Shown here one piece after another: positions 27,314 through 37,410 of a DNA stretch of 64,000 nt. The notes beneath the pieces are model-generated. The model made no database searches. It saw only the letters and a program-made list of their open reading frames with translations, and was not told the DNA's origin. Position 1 is the stretch's first letter, and every line of letters begins with the position of its first letter. This DNA is from Rhodanobacter sp. FDAARGOS 1247 (GTDB lineage Bacteria > Pseudomonadota > Gammaproteobacteria > Xanthomonadales > Rhodanobacteraceae). The translations under genes and the position numbers were made by a program. The stretch is taken from positions 434,001 through 498,000 of the forward strand of contig NZ_CP069535.1 of assembly GCF_016889805.1 (NCBI RefSeq), written 5' to 3'.

Positions 27314-27529
27314 GACGATCCCGGTCCCGGTTGAGGCCGCTGCCGGCTGATGCCCGCATCTGCGATGATTTGCTTCCGGATTCGCGACGGCATGAGCGGA
27401 AACCGCGGCTGTCGAGGCGTATATTCCCGCAAAGATCCCGCCTGCCCGTGCAGCGCCCGACGCATCGCGCCGAGGTGGCCCGGACGAGCCTGCCCGTGAC
27501 ACCACTGACGAAGGAATGGAGTTCGCAAG

Positions 27530-29752
27530 ATGCGTCTTGGCTATCTTGGATTACTGGCGCTGGTGCTTCCGGCCGCCCATGCAACGAGTCCGCCCCTGTT
27601 GCGGCTGGACACCACGCCCGCCCGGGCGGCCATGGTGAGCCCGGCCAGGACACCTGTGGTGCTTGATGAAAACGCCGCGCTTGCCGCGATGCAGACTGGT
27701 GGCCTGTGGCTGGACAATCCGGCGGGCGGACGCAGCTATGTCCGCTACGTACGGCATGAAACCTTTCCCAATGGCGACTGGACCTGGATCGGCAGTGTCG
27801 ATACGCAGCATGGTCCGCAGTCGGTGGTGCTGACCTTCGGCGCGCATGCCAGTTTCGGCAATATCCCGCAGGCCACCGGCGCCTCCTTGCGCATCTACAC
27901 GGATCGCACGGGCAGCTGGTTGATGGCGCCGGCGGCGCAGTCGCGACTGCGCCAGCATGCATTGGGACCGGGCCGCAACGATGCGCGGATTCCTCCACGC
28001 GACGCGCGAAAGGCATCGTTCGCGACCGCAGGAATGAGTCTGGCGGCACAGCAGGCGGCGATCAGCCCGCCAACCTCCCCGCCGACCGGCACCACCCTGG
28101 TCGACGTGCTGGTGGCCTACACACCGGACATGGTCCAGCAGCTGGGTTCCACCGACAACGTGCTGACCCGCATCCATTACCTGATCAGCTACGCCAACCA
28201 GGCCTATGCAAACAGCCAGGTCGACATGCGCGTGCGGCTGGCGCGCGCGGTCCCCGTCGACTACACCGCCTCCACGTCCAACGAGCAGGCACTGGACGAC
28301 CTGACCACGGTCGGCGGCACCACGGCCCTGGAGCCGTTGCATGCGCTGCGCGACCGCTACGGTGCCGATCTCGTCGCGCTGTTGCGTCATTTCGACAACG
28401 CACGGGATGGCAGCTGCGGCAATGGCTGGCTCAGTGGCGGCGACGGAACCTCGATCACCGACTACTACGATTTCTCCGCCGGCTATGGCTTTTCGGTGGT
28501 GAGCGACGGTTCCGACGAGAGCGGTTACTACTGCGAAGACAAGTCCTTTACCCACGAACTTGGCCACAACATGGGCCTGGCCCATGACGTGGACAACGCC
28601 GACGGCACCGGCGCCTATCCGTATGCCTACGGTTACAAGAAGACGGTCGGCTCGGGCGGCTTCGGCACCATCATGGCCTACGAGGACGCGGGGCAGGATT
28701 CGACCCAGGTGTTCTCCAGCCCGCAGCTGACGATCTGCCAGAATTTCCCCTGCGGCGTGCAGGATCAGGCTGACAACGCGCGCGCGCTGCGGCAGACCGA
28801 CTGGCTCATCGGGGGCTTCCGGCACAACCGGATCGCGCCATTCAACGCCGACGGCGACACCACCTCCGACCTGCTCTGGCACAACCCGAACGATGGCCGG
28901 ATGGTGTATTGGCCGATGCTTGGGGCAGTCCACGATGGCTATCGCAACCAGTCAGTCAGCACCTCGCTGCGGCTGCTTGGTACCGGCGATTTCAATGGCG
29001 ACGGCTTCGTCGACTTGTTGTGGGCCGACAGCAGTCGTCGCATGACCATCTGGCTTGGCGGTCGGAATGCCGGCAAGAGCGACTATGTCGCCAGCAGCTT
29101 CGGCACTTACAACAGCAATGACTGGTATCTGGCCGGCATCGGCGATGTCGACGGCGACGGCAAGGACGATCTGGTCTGGCACAACCAGGTGCAGGGCACG
29201 CTCGCCTACTGGCTGATGGACGGTCCCGGCAGGAAGTCGGCGCGCAGCATCGACGTCAACAAGGCCTACCGTGTTCTGGGCGTCGGTGATTTCAACGGTG
29301 ACGGGCTGGTCGACGTCCTGTGGGGCAACGCGCAACGCACGATGTATGTGTGGCTGGGCAATGGCAGCACGTTCTCGATCAATGCCTTCGGTTCCTACAA
29401 CGCCGGTGGCTGGAAGCTGAAAGGCACCGGTGATGTCGACGGCGACGGCAAGGACGACCTGCTCTGGTACAACCAGAGCCAGGGCACGTTCGCCTACTGG
29501 ACGATGAATGGCGCCAGCAGGAAGGGAGCGAAGAGCTTCACGGTCAATGCGGCTTACGACGTGCTGGCCACCGGCGACTTTGACGGCAACGGCGTGGTCG
29601 ACATCATGTGGGGCAATGCTTCGCGAGTGCTGTATGCCTGGCTCGGCAATGGCAACACCTTCGACGTACAGGCGGCCGGAAGCTACTCGACGGGCGGCTG
29701 GAAGGCGATCAATCGCAAGGGCGTGACCGACGCGGACATGGCGACGCCCTGA
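27530..29752 (+). CDS. Secreted reprolysin-like zinc metalloprotease with C-terminal FG-GAP/VCBS repeats
   Basis: The protein of 740 residues has a signal peptide (MRLGYLGLLALVLPAAHA). The catalytic site is FTHELGHNMGLAHDVDN (HExxHxxGxxHD, metzincin type, about residue 340). After about residue 440 come six repeats of the form GDxNGDGxxDLLW-[HWAG]-N (GDFNGDGFVDLLWAD, GDVDGDGKDDLVWHN, GDFNGDGLVDVLWGN and others). Such calcium-binding FG-GAP/VCBS blades form a propeller. The combination resembles extracellular proteases that attach through the repeats. Gene start ATG 27530; GGAG lies upstream. Substrate unknown. Confidence 0.9.
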   Translation: MRLGYLGLLALVLPAAHATSPPLLRLDTTPARAAMVSPARTPVVLDENAALAAMQTGGLWLDNPAGGRSYVRYVRHETFPNGDWTWIGSVDTQHGPQSVVLTFGAHASFGNIPQATGASLRIYTDRTGSWLMAPAAQSRLRQHALGPGRNDARIPPRDARKASFATAGMSLAAQQAAISPPTSPPTGTTLVDVLVAYTPDMVQQLGSTDNVLTRIHYLISYANQAYANSQVDMRVRLARAVPVDYTASTSNEQALDDLTTVGGTTALEPLHALRDRYGADLVALLRHFDNARDGSCGNGWLSGGDGTSITDYYDFSAGYGFSVVSDGSDESGYYCEDKSFTHELGHNMGLAHDVDNADGTGAYPYAYGYKKTVGSGGFGTIMAYEDAGQDSTQVFSSPQLTICQNFPCGVQDQADNARALRQTDWLIGGFRHNRIAPFNADGDTTSDLLWHNPNDGRMVYWPMLGAVHDGYRNQSVSTSLRLLGTGDFNGDGFVDLLWADSSRRMTIWLGGRNAGKSDYVASSFGTYNSNDWYLAGIGDVDGDGKDDLVWHNQVQGTLAYWLMDGPGRKSARSIDVNKAYRVLGVGDFNGDGLVDVLWGNAQRTMYVWLGNGSTFSINAFGSYNAGGWKLKGTGDVDGDGKDDLLWYNQSQGTFAYWTMNGASRKGAKSFTVNAAYDVLATGDFDGNGVVDIMWGNASRVLYAWLGNGNTFDVQAAGSYSTGGWKAINRKGVTDADMATP

Positions 29753-29857
29753 AGCGAGGAAAGGTCGCAGCGGCGCGACCGTCTGCGTTCCGGCCTGTCG
29801 CATGCGCCCGGAATGGCATGGGCGGCGAGGCTGGAAGGCAAGGCGACGAGGAAGGCG

Positions 29858-30568
29858 CTATGTCGCCGAGCCGGGCACGCTGGTGCCGGCGGATTCGCCG
29901 GCTGGCTCCGTCGGGGCCGGCGGTTTCGCGACGTTGGCGGCGGCCTGCCGGGTGGCCTTCTGCGCACGGGCGCGGGCGATGCGGGCGAACAGTCGGGTCA
30001 GCAGGGGAATCGTCAGCAGCACGAAGTTGTTCTGTCCTTCCCAGAACCATGCCAGCCCCAGCGACATTGCCGCCGCTACCGGCAAGCCCCACGCCCGTCC
30101 CAATGCCCCGGCCACGTCCACGGGGCTGATGTCGTCATGCAGGAAGCCCGAACGCAGCGCACGGCCGAACAGCCAGCGCTGGAGCAGCGCTGCCAGCAAC
30201 AGCGTGGCGGAATAGAACATTTCCGGCACGCGCGACAGCGGGTTCGAACTCATCAGCGCGGTGGCGAACGGCATGAACGCGATCACCAGCAGCATCAGCA
30301 GATTGGGAAGCATGACGCCGGGGCTGTAGCCACAGATCATGCCGAATACGCGGTGGTGTGCCGCCCACAAGGCACCGATCACCAGAAAGCTGAGCACGAA
30401 GCCGAAGATGCTTGGTCCCAGCGTGGTGAGTTCCGCGAGGAAAACCCGATCGCTGGCCAGGCCCAGTCGCGGTACATGGATTTCGATCACCAGCAGGGTG
30501 ATCGCGATCGCGAACACCGCGTCGGAGAAGAAGACCAGGCGTTCCAGCTGGTGGTTGTTGCTGCTCAT
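29858..30568 (-). CDS. TMEM175/DUF1211-family potassium channel-like protein
   Basis: The protein of 236 residues has the TMEM175 signature ERLVFFSDAVFAIAITLLVI (RxxxFSDA) in its first helix, and about six membrane helices in total. Bacterial members form tetrameric K-selective channels from one six-helix repeat. The last 40 residues are Ala/Pro-rich and probably flexible. It is followed on the minus strand by no close gene; ubiE lies 40 bp upstream in the same direction. Ion selectivity is known for studied homologues and not shown here. Confidence 0.85.
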   Translation of the reverse strand: MSSNNHQLERLVFFSDAVFAIAITLLVIEIHVPRLGLASDRVFLAELTTLGPSIFGFVLSFLVIGALWAAHHRVFGMICGYSPGVMLPNLLMLLVIAFMPFATALMSSNPLSRVPEMFYSATLLLAALLQRWLFGRALRSGFLHDDISPVDVAGALGRAWGLPVAAAMSLGLAWFWEGQNNFVLLTIPLLTRLFARIARARAQKATRQAAANVAKPPAPTEPAGESAGTSVPGSAT

Positions 30569-30607
30569 GCGGCGACGGCCCTGGGGACGGTACGGTCGAT
30601 ATCTGGC

Positions 30608-31375
30608 TCAGAACTTGTATGCGCGGTGGATCGCCACGACGCCGTTGGTGAGGTTGCGCACCTCGACGCGGCCGAAGCCGGCGCGCTCCATCATGCCTTT
30701 CAGGGTTGCCTGGTCGGGATGCTTGCGGATCGACTCGGCCAGGTACTGGTAGCTGTCGGCGTCGCCGGCGAACAGCTGGCCGAGCTTCGGCAGGATCCTG
30801 AACGAGTGGAAGTCGTAGAGCTTGCCGAACAGCTCGCTCTGCACCTTCGAAAATTCCAGCACCAGGGCGCGGCCGCCGGGTTTCAGCACGCGGCAGATGT
30901 CGGCCAGCGCCTTGTCCTTGTCGGTGACGTTGCGCAGGCCGAAGGCCATGGTCACCGCGTCGAAGCTGTTGTCGGGGAACGGCAGCGCCTCGGCGTTGAG
31001 CTGGGCCCAGCGCAGGCCGGAAACCAGGCCGCGGTCGGTCATGCGGTCGCGGCCGACGCCGAGCATGGCCGCGTTGATGTCGCCCACCACGATGTCGCCC
31101 TGGTCGCCCACGACCGGCTTGAGGAGCGCGGCGATGTCGCCGGTGCCGCCGGCCAGGTCGAGCACCCGGTCGCCCCGGCGCACGCCGCTGGTGGCCACGA
31201 AGTGGCGCTTCCACAGCCGGTGCGTGCCGAACGACATCAGGTCGTTCATCAGGTCGTAGCTGCGTGCGACCGAGGTGAACACCTGGCCGACCAGCTTCTG
31301 CTTGTCGCCCACGGGCACGTCGCGGAAGCCGAAGTGGGTGGTCGATTCGGGCGTGGTCTTGGGCTGTTCGTTCAT
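30608..31375 (-). CDS. ubiE: Bifunctional demethylmenaquinone / 2-methoxy-6-polyprenyl-1,4-benzoquinol methyltransferase UbiE
   Basis: The protein of 255 residues contains [19 protein letters not shown], the UbiE family block, and the SAM motif [12 protein letters not shown]. The later motif [14 protein letters not shown] and the C-terminus [12 protein letters not shown] are also diagnostic. UbiE performs the C-methylation step of ubiquinone and menaquinone synthesis. ATG 31375 gives the family-like N-terminus; ATG 31384 adds three residues. It is 29 nt downstream of the plsB stop on the minus strand and could be co-transcribed. Confidence 0.96.
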   Translation of the reverse strand: MNEQPKTTPESTTHFGFRDVPVGDKQKLVGQVFTSVARSYDLMNDLMSFGTHRLWKRHFVATSGVRRGDRVLDLAGGTGDIAALLKPVVGDQGDIVVGDINAAMLGVGRDRMTDRGLVSGLRWAQLNAEALPFPDNSFDAVTMAFGLRNVTDKDKALADICRVLKPGGRALVLEFSKVQSELFGKLYDFHSFRILPKLGQLFAGDADSYQYLAESIRKHPDQATLKGMMERAGFGRVEVRNLTNGVVAIHRAYKF

Positions 31376-31403
31376 GGCCGGCAATGCTACAGGAACGCCG
31401 TCG

Positions 31404-34052
31404 TCAGGCGTCGGGAGTGGGGCCGCGACGATCGTCGCCGCTGCGTCGTTCGTGTTCGTGCTGCTCGGCGTCGACGTGGCGCTGGTGCAGATCGGCGGCG
31501 GAGGCGTCGTCGGGCAGCGCCATGGCCGGCGCGGGCACGGCAGCGAGCGGTTCGTCAGTGGCCGTTTCGCGCTCGCCGCCGGGGGTGATCTTCAGGATCG
31601 AATGGCGCACTTCGCGCGACAGGATCACCCGCGCATCGCGCACCATGCCTTCCAGCGCGCTGTCGTAATCGAGCTTGCCGTCGGCATCGGTCCACACGAT
31701 GCGCCGCTCGCGCAGCTTCTGGATGAAGCCGCGGAACAGCGCCTTGTCGAAGAACTCCGGCGCGCTCAGTTCGTTGAGCAGGGACAGCCGCTGCGCGGTC
31801 AGCGTGCAGGCGCTTTCCAGTTCGCCGCCGCTCATCGTGTGCGGACCGTTCTTGGCCAGTGCGGCGATGGTGATGTAGTAGCGCTCGAACGCCTGGATCA
31901 GGCTGCGGGCGATCACCTTGAGCTGGAACGCGCCGTCGTCCTGGCCCGGGCTGCGTTCGAGGCTGCGGCCGTCGTTGGTGGACTCAAGCAGGCCGCGGCG
32001 CACGAAGAAGTCGATGGTCGCTTCCAGCTGTGCCACGAAGCCGTCCGCGTCCCACGGCAGGAACAGCTCGCCCTGGATGAACGGGTAGATGATCTGGCCC
32101 AGCCGCAGCACCGAGGCGCGCGACATGCGGCGGTTGTTGAGGAAGCAGCAGGCCACCCACGCCGCGGTGGCATTGAGATGCAGCACGTTGTTGCGGAAGT
32201 AGCTGAGCAGCACCGCCTGTTCGGCGCTCACCGTCAGCACGTCGCCCAGCGGATGCTGCACGCGCTGGATCCAGCCCATCTGTTCGCCGTAGGCGATGAT
32301 CGCGGCCGGATTCATCGGCGTCAGCGTGACCCGGTCCGAGTACGGCAGTTCTTCCAGCATCGCCTTGCCCAGTTCCAGCTGGGTCAGCAGGTCGGCCTCG
32401 GCCATCGCGTGCTTGGGCGTGGCCAGAAGGGCCAGCGCCAGCAGGTTGATCGGGTTGACGTCGGCGGCGCGGTTGATGTTGATCTGGATCTGTTCGGCCA
32501 GCCGGTCGGTGACGCTGTTCAGCCATTCGGGCTTGACGTCGGGATCGGCGCCGGCGGCGCGCCAGTCGCTGCTGGCGGCGTCGAGCAACGGGGTCAGTTC
32601 GATCGGCTCGCCGAAGTTCAGCGCTACATGGCCATAGCGCTGGCGCAGCACCTTGAGGCCGCGCAGCAGGCCGATCAGCGACTCCTTCTCCTTTGCCTGG
32701 CCGCTCAGTTCGCCGGCGTAGGACTTGCCCTCCATCAACTTTTCATAGCCGATGTAGACCGGCTGGAACAGCACCGGCCGGCGCGGCGCGCGCAGGAACG
32801 CGCGCACCGTCATCACCAGCATGCCGGCGCGCGGCGCCAGCAGGCGGCCGGTGCGCGAGCGACCGCCCTCGATGAAGTATTCCATCGGCACGCCGCGATC
32901 GATCAGCTGCGCCACGTACTCGTTGAACACCACCGAATACAGCGCGTTGCCCTTGAAGCTGCGGCGCAGGAAGAACGCGCCGCCGCGGCGCAGGATCGGC
33001 CCGATCACCGGCAGGTTGAGGTTCACGCCGGCCGCGATGTGCGGCACCACCACGCCGGACACGTGCAGCTGGTAGCTCATCAGCAGGTAGTCGGCGTGGC
33101 TGCGGTGGCAGGGCACGTAGATCACTTCGTGGCCGGGCGCGGCGGCGCGGGCCTTGTCGAAGTGGTGCATCGCGATGCCGTCGTACAGCTTGTTCCAGAA
33201 GTTGCTGAGCAGGAACGAGGCCGAGCGCACCACCGGATGCGAATAGTCGGCGGCGATTTCCAGCAGCAGCTTGTGCGCCTTGCGCCAGGCCTTGGCGTGG
33301 CTGATCTTTTCCTTGGCGGCGGCAGCGGCGATCGCCGCGCGCACCGGTTCGGCGTTCAGCACCGCGTCGACCACGGTGCGCTTGTGCGACAGGTCGGGGC
33401 CGATCACCGCCGCACGGATGCGATGGAAATGGGTGCGCAGCACCCGGGCGACCTTGCGCGCGAAACGCTCCGGCGCGATCGTGCCGGACTCGTCCAGCAT
33501 CTGCCGCAGCGATACCGGCGCGGAGAAGTGCACCACGGTGTCGCGTCCGTTCAGCAGCAGCGCAAGCAGGCGTCCGAAGCGGCCCACCATCACCCAGTTT
33601 TCCGAGAACAGCACGCGGAACCAGCCGCTGTCGCGGCTGGGCGCGCGGCCGACGTAGATCGACACCGGCACGATCTGCACGTCGAGTTCGGGCCGGCCTT
33701 CCAGCGAATGCACCAGCTGGCGCAGCGGCTCGCTGGCGGCGCGCTTGCGGTTGCGTCCGAAGAGCCAGCCGTCGCGGCGGGTCAGCGCGAACACCGAGCG
33801 GCGCCGGCGGGTGCCGGACAGTGCCTGCATCGGGCTGGGCAGGCCGGCCTCGCGGCAGGCGCGCTGCAGGATCAGGGCGTCGGAAAAGCCGTCACGCTCG
33901 ATCACGTAGCAGACCGGCACGCCGGCCTGCAGCAGGGTCGCCGGTTCGGCCGGATCGCGGCGGATGCGCACCCAGGGCTGCAGCAGCTGGCCGGCGAGGT
34001 TGAACCACCAGGGAGCGGGTTGGCGGGCAGGAGCGTCCGCGGTCGTGATCAT
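31404..34052 (-). CDS. plsB: Glycerol-3-phosphate 1-O-acyltransferase
   Basis: The protein of 882 residues is PlsB, the inner-membrane enzyme that adds the first acyl chain to glycerol-3-phosphate. Acyltransferase motif I is present in [13 protein letters not shown] (HX4D), and substrate-binding motifs in [13 protein letters not shown] and [12 protein letters not shown] follow in the usual order. Length compares well with the 800-900 residues of proteobacterial PlsB. I chose ATG 34052, with AGGCGG upstream; ATG 34058 would overlap that site. The C-terminus is Asp/Arg-rich. It precedes ubiE by 29 nt. Confidence 0.96.
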   Translation of the reverse strand: MITTADAPARQPAPWWFNLAGQLLQPWVRIRRDPAEPATLLQAGVPVCYVIERDGFSDALILQRACREAGLPSPMQALSGTRRRRSVFALTRRDGWLFGRNRKRAASEPLRQLVHSLEGRPELDVQIVPVSIYVGRAPSRDSGWFRVLFSENWVMVGRFGRLLALLLNGRDTVVHFSAPVSLRQMLDESGTIAPERFARKVARVLRTHFHRIRAAVIGPDLSHKRTVVDAVLNAEPVRAAIAAAAAKEKISHAKAWRKAHKLLLEIAADYSHPVVRSASFLLSNFWNKLYDGIAMHHFDKARAAAPGHEVIYVPCHRSHADYLLMSYQLHVSGVVVPHIAAGVNLNLPVIGPILRRGGAFFLRRSFKGNALYSVVFNEYVAQLIDRGVPMEYFIEGGRSRTGRLLAPRAGMLVMTVRAFLRAPRRPVLFQPVYIGYEKLMEGKSYAGELSGQAKEKESLIGLLRGLKVLRQRYGHVALNFGEPIELTPLLDAASSDWRAAGADPDVKPEWLNSVTDRLAEQIQININRAADVNPINLLALALLATPKHAMAEADLLTQLELGKAMLEELPYSDRVTLTPMNPAAIIAYGEQMGWIQRVQHPLGDVLTVSAEQAVLLSYFRNNVLHLNATAAWVACCFLNNRRMSRASVLRLGQIIYPFIQGELFLPWDADGFVAQLEATIDFFVRRGLLESTNDGRSLERSPGQDDGAFQLKVIARSLIQAFERYYITIAALAKNGPHTMSGGELESACTLTAQRLSLLNELSAPEFFDKALFRGFIQKLRERRIVWTDADGKLDYDSALEGMVRDARVILSREVRHSILKITPGGERETATDEPLAAVPAPAMALPDDASAADLHQRHVDAEQHEHERRSGDDRRGPTPDA

Positions 34053-34083
34053 GGGCATCCGCCTATTCTAACGGTTGGGCGGA

Positions 34084-35013
34084 TCAGTCTTTCGTTACGG
34101 GGCTGGCCGCGGCGGCGACCGTGCCGGCCAGGGCCACTTGCTGCTGCAGCCGGGCGTGCGAGCGGCGGGCATTCTCGAGCAGTTCCTCGTTGTACCAGCG
34201 ACCGTTTTCCTCGACCATTTTCGCTTCGGCGGACAGCGGCTTGCCGAGCAGGGTGTAGTCGATCTTCACCACGGCGTGGCCGTTGCCGTTCGTCAGCGGG
34301 GTGAGGCGGACCGAGTCCAGCGTCTGATCGATCGACAGGCCGTAGATCGCCAGCAGCTGCTTGGCGCCCGCGTAGCCAGTCGCGTACCTGGTCATGGTGG
34401 CGTCGAAATCCAGGCTGCGCAGCTGGTCGGCATCCTTGATGTCCAGCTTGCGCGCGGTGGCCACGGCCACGCCGATCGCCTGCTTCGCATGGGCCGCGTC
34501 GAACCACGGGGCCTGCTGCGCCCACGGCAGCAAGGTGTCCAGCACGCTGCCGAGCTGGGCTTTCTGCGTCTCGCCCAGGCTCGGGCTCCGCGCGATGGAA
34601 CGCTTCAGGAGCGCCTCGCCCACGCTGATCAGCACCGGCAGCTGGTCCTGGTACTGCTGCTGCATCTGCGTAAGTTTCGGCTGCAGCTCCGCATACAGCG
34701 TGTTCTCCGCGTCCGGGGCCGTCAGCTTGCGCAGGGTTTCGCTGAAGCGGGCGCGCTGCGCGGCGCTGTCCGGCTGGGCGTGGCGCTGTTGCAGGGTCCA
34801 GTCCGCGCGCATGTTGGCGTAGTCGGCCGGCGGCAGCAGGTGCCTCCACAGCCCGTTGATGTCACCGCTGCGGAGCAGGTCCACCGACGACTGCAGTGCC
34901 GCTTCCGGCGTGCTGCCGCCGGCCTGTGCCGGCTCGTCCCTGCCGTGGCAGCTGGCCAGCAGCAGGGTGGCGATGAGGGGCAGCAGGGCGTGACGCAGGA
35001 CGGGCAGGCGCAT
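34084..35013 (-). CDS. Hypothetical lipoprotein
   Basis: The protein of 309 residues starts MRLPVLRHALLPLIATLLLASC, a lipoprotein signal with a Cys after LLLAS. The mature part is alpha-helical and predicted soluble. A conserved-looking central segment (DFDATMTRYATGYAGAKQLL) and a strand-rich end (GHAVVKIDYTLLGKPL) are visible, but I do not recognise the family. It lies between the candidate small RNA and plsB, all on the minus strand, with 70 bp to the candidate plsB start. It may be an envelope protein of unknown role. Confidence 0.75.
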   Translation of the reverse strand: MRLPVLRHALLPLIATLLLASCHGRDEPAQAGGSTPEAALQSSVDLLRSGDINGLWRHLLPPADYANMRADWTLQQRHAQPDSAAQRARFSETLRKLTAPDAENTLYAELQPKLTQMQQQYQDQLPVLISVGEALLKRSIARSPSLGETQKAQLGSVLDTLLPWAQQAPWFDAAHAKQAIGVAVATARKLDIKDADQLRSLDFDATMTRYATGYAGAKQLLAIYGLSIDQTLDSVRLTPLTNGNGHAVVKIDYTLLGKPLSAEAKMVEENGRWYNEELLENARRSHARLQQQVALAGTVAAAASPVTKD

Positions 35014-35130
35014 CGAATCGGTTCTCGCGTGGGGAGCGGGCGCGGATGCGCCGCCTGACGGGTAGGCGCGCAGGGTAAGGGCCGTGACAAGGTCGAGACA
35101 AGCGCGGCTGCAGGTTTTTGCGAAGCCGCC

Positions 35131-35164
35131 AAAAGAAAACCCCGCGGGCGCTGGCCTCGCGGGG
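35131..35164 (-). terminator. Rho-independent terminator (minus strand)
   Basis: On the minus strand CCCCGCG pairs with CGCGGGG across an 11-nt loop, followed by TTTTCTTTT. It ends the candidate small RNA at 35131-35229 and would also serve as the terminator of the acid phosphatase gene. Confidence 0.8.
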
Positions 35165-35229
35165 AAATCCGGCAGAGCCGGAAGGGAAATGGCCTTGCCT
35201 GCAAAGCACTTCGGTCAGCAGGTGTCGGC
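35131..35229 (-). ncRNA. Candidate small RNA, about 99 nt
   Basis: A sigma-70-like promoter lies upstream on the minus strand: -35 TTGCCT at 35264-35259, then exactly 17 bp, then -10 TAATAT at 35241-35236. The predicted start is near 35229. The transcript would contain a CCTGC/GCAGG stem, a perfect CCGGC/GCCGG hairpin, C-rich unpaired stretches (CATTTCCCTTCC) and the terminator at 35164-35131. No open frame of note is present. It lies between the acid phosphatase gene and the hypothetical lipoprotein gene, both on the same strand. Alternatively it is the leader or 3' UTR of those genes. Confidence 0.55.
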
Positions 35230-35235
35230 AGCGAG

Positions 35236-35264
35236 ATATTAACGATTCGTCAAAGCTGAGGCAA
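35236..35264 (-). promoter_or_regulatory. Sigma-70-like promoter
   Basis: TTGCCT and TAATAT are separated by exactly 17 bp, in a locally AT-rich stretch in this GC-rich genome. It would drive the candidate small RNA or the lipoprotein gene downstream. Confidence 0.55.
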
Positions 35265-35307
35265 CACTTTTCTTTTGTTCTACAAGTTATTGATTTAAAA
35301 ATGAAAT

Positions 35308-36204
35308 TCAATGCGTGCGCAAGGCTTCGATCTTCTTCTGGCGACGCTGTTCGGGCGAAGCGGACCAGTCGTTGCCGAACAGCGCCGGTTCCCACGAGCC
35401 GTAGGTGGGGTTGGGCAGCACGAACCAGCGCGTGCCGATCCACGGCAGGTAGTCGGCCACCGCCTTGCGCCGGCCGTCGAGCGTGTTCAGCGGCACGTCG
35501 ACGAAGTCGCCGATCTGGTCGCCGAACTGCATCAGCACGCGATAGTGCCGGGCCACCAGCTGGCGGCGGCAACCCTTCTCCGAGCCGGCCTGTTCGCAGC
35601 CCTCGACCACGGTGCCCAGGCCCAGGAACGATTCCGGGCCGGCAACCGGCAGGCCGGCCTTGCGCAGGTTGGCCAGGGTGACCTGGTCCAGGTCCTTCGC
35701 GCGGTTGGAGATGTAGATCACCGCGATCCCGTGCTTCGCCGCAAACTGGGTGAACTCGACGGCGCCGGGCAGGGCGCGGGCGATGGCCTCGCGGCACCAG
35801 GCGGCCCATTCGGCCTCGTTGTATTCGCGGTTGCCCTGGATCATGCGGGCGGCAGACGGCGAGTTGTCCAGCACGGTTTCGTCGATGTCCAGGATCACGG
35901 CGGGCTTGAGGCCCTTCAGCGGCGTGATGCGATCGTTGCGGCCCAGCGCATCCCAGTGGCGGTCATGCAGCGCGGCCAGCAGGCGCGACTGTGCGTCGCG
36001 GTAAGTCTGCAGGTAGATCAGGTCATGTTCGATCGCGTGCTGGCTCCACGCCACCGCATTGAGGTTGTCGTTGGCGGCGACCGTCGCCGTGGCGACAGGC
36101 ACCGGCGCTGCAGGCGGCGTGACGGCCGCGTGCTGCGTGGGCGCGGCGGCGCAACCGGCCAGCAGGGCGAACGCGAGCAGGGTCGAGGGAAGACGCAGTG
36201 ACAT
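35308..36204 (-). CDS. Class C acid phosphatase / 5'-nucleotidase lipoprotein e(P4)-type
   Basis: The protein of 298 residues has a lipoprotein signal (LLAFALLAGC) and a Pro/Val-rich linker. The HAD/DDDD active site is VILDIDETVLDNS. YISNRAKDLDQVTL follows, then FGDQIGDFVDVPL with further Asp residues. These are the class C acid phosphatase (e(P4), SurE-unrelated) motifs, enzymes anchored in the outer membrane that dephosphorylate nucleotides so nucleosides can be taken up. Start ATG 36204 has AAGGA 7 nt upstream. It is divergent from the AI-2E transporter gene. Confidence 0.92.
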   Translation of the reverse strand: MSLRLPSTLLAFALLAGCAAAPTQHAAVTPPAAPVPVATATVAANDNLNAVAWSQHAIEHDLIYLQTYRDAQSRLLAALHDRHWDALGRNDRITPLKGLKPAVILDIDETVLDNSPSAARMIQGNREYNEAEWAAWCREAIARALPGAVEFTQFAAKHGIAVIYISNRAKDLDQVTLANLRKAGLPVAGPESFLGLGTVVEGCEQAGSEKGCRRQLVARHYRVLMQFGDQIGDFVDVPLNTLDGRRKAVADYLPWIGTRWFVLPNPTYGSWEPALFGNDWSASPEQRRQKKIEALRTH

Positions 36205-36342
36205 GGGGAATCCTTGGCAAGACGAACTGGAGCTGGTGCGGTAGGACAGCATGAACGGAGTCTACGACAGTCGCATGGCGGGGCTGGCCGCGGCGGCGGC
36301 CTGCTGACAGACTGGCGTCCCCACCGCCACGACTTCATCCGC

Positions 36343-37374
36343 ATGGATTCTTCCCTGCCCGCCTCGCGCGCGCCTTCGCCGGCCATCCGTTACGCGAGCT
36401 ACCTGCTGACCGCGGCGGCCCTGCTGCTGGTCATCGAAATCCACTTGCTGCCGGCGCTGCTGGCCGGCCTGCTGGTGTTCGAACTGGTCCAGGCGATGGT
36501 GCCGCTGCTGGGCCGGCGCATCTCTGGCGATCGCGCCCGCGTGGTGGTGGTGGCGGTGCTGGGCGCGGTGGTGGTGGGCCTGCTGATCCTGCTGATCCTG
36601 GGTGCGATCAGCCTGTTCCACAACGAGATCGGCAACCCGCAGCTGTTGTGGCAGCAGCAGCTGATGCCGCTGGTGGAAAAGGCCCGCGCGCAGCTGCCGC
36701 CGCTGCTGGTGAACAACCTGCCCGACAGCGTGGACGACCTGCGCGTGGGCGCGATCGAGCTGGCGCGCAAGCATGCGGCGACCCTGCAACTGGCCGGCAA
36801 GGGCGCGGTGCGGGTGTTCGTCCACATCATCATCGGCCTGGTGCTAGGCGCGATCGTGGCGCTCAGCCGCACCCGTCCCGCGCATCAGATGGGGCCGTTG
36901 TCCGCCGCGCTGAGCCAGCGTTGCCAGCGCCTGGCCGAGGCCTTCCACAACATCGTGTTCGCCCAGATCAAGATCTCGCTGATCAACACCGTGTTCACCG
37001 CGATCTTCCTGCTCGGCGTGCTGCCGTTGATGGGCATCCACGTGCCGCTGGCCAAGACCCTGGTGGTGGTGACCTTCGTGGTCGGCCTGCTGCCGGTGCT
37101 GGGCAACCTGATCTCCAACACCGCGATCGCGGTGGCGGGACTGTCCGTGTCGCTGGGCGTGGGCATCGCCGCGCTGGTGTTCCTGATCCTGATCCACAAG
37201 CTGGAATACTTCCTCAACGCGCGCATCGTGGGCACGCAGATCCGCGCCCGCGCCTGGGAGCTGCTGGTGGCCATGCTGCTGATGGAAGCCGCGTTCGGCC
37301 TGCCCGGAGTGATCGCCGCGCCGATCTACTACGCCTACCTGAAGAGCGAGCTGGAAGCGGAGAACCTGCTGTAA
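36343..37374 (+). CDS. AI-2E-family membrane transporter
   Basis: The protein of 343 residues has about eight membrane helices in two groups with a soluble loop between. The central region AQIKISLINTVFTAIFLLGV and the end segment FVVGLLPVLGNLISNTAIAV are the AI-2E/PerM (TqsA-like) pattern. Some members export autoinducer-2, others act as Na/H antiporters, so the substrate cannot be read from sequence. Start ATG 36343; longer forms begin within the upstream leader. Stands alone, convergent with rep. Confidence 0.85.
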   Translation: MDSSLPASRAPSPAIRYASYLLTAAALLLVIEIHLLPALLAGLLVFELVQAMVPLLGRRISGDRARVVVVAVLGAVVVGLLILLILGAISLFHNEIGNPQLLWQQQLMPLVEKARAQLPPLLVNNLPDSVDDLRVGAIELARKHAATLQLAGKGAVRVFVHIIIGLVLGAIVALSRTRPAHQMGPLSAALSQRCQRLAEAFHNIVFAQIKISLINTVFTAIFLLGVLPLMGIHVPLAKTLVVVTFVVGLLPVLGNLISNTAIAVAGLSVSLGVGIAALVFLILIHKLEYFLNARIVGTQIRARAWELLVAMLLMEAAFGLPGVIAAPIYYAYLKSELEAENLL

Positions 37375-37410
37375 CCGCGGGCGATGCCGGGGTGAATCCC
37401 GGATCCCGAC

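Noticed and set aside
30605..30621. A sequence resembling the end of the multi-hairpin element at the ubiE stop
   Set aside because: Only the CTCAGAA stretch matches, explained by the last codons of ubiE; no stem or further homology follows.
31275..34304. A 1009-residue open frame opposite plsB
   Set aside because: It is the antisense of a well-supported gene and the composition is that of a codon shadow (His/Arg/Gln-rich with no motif).
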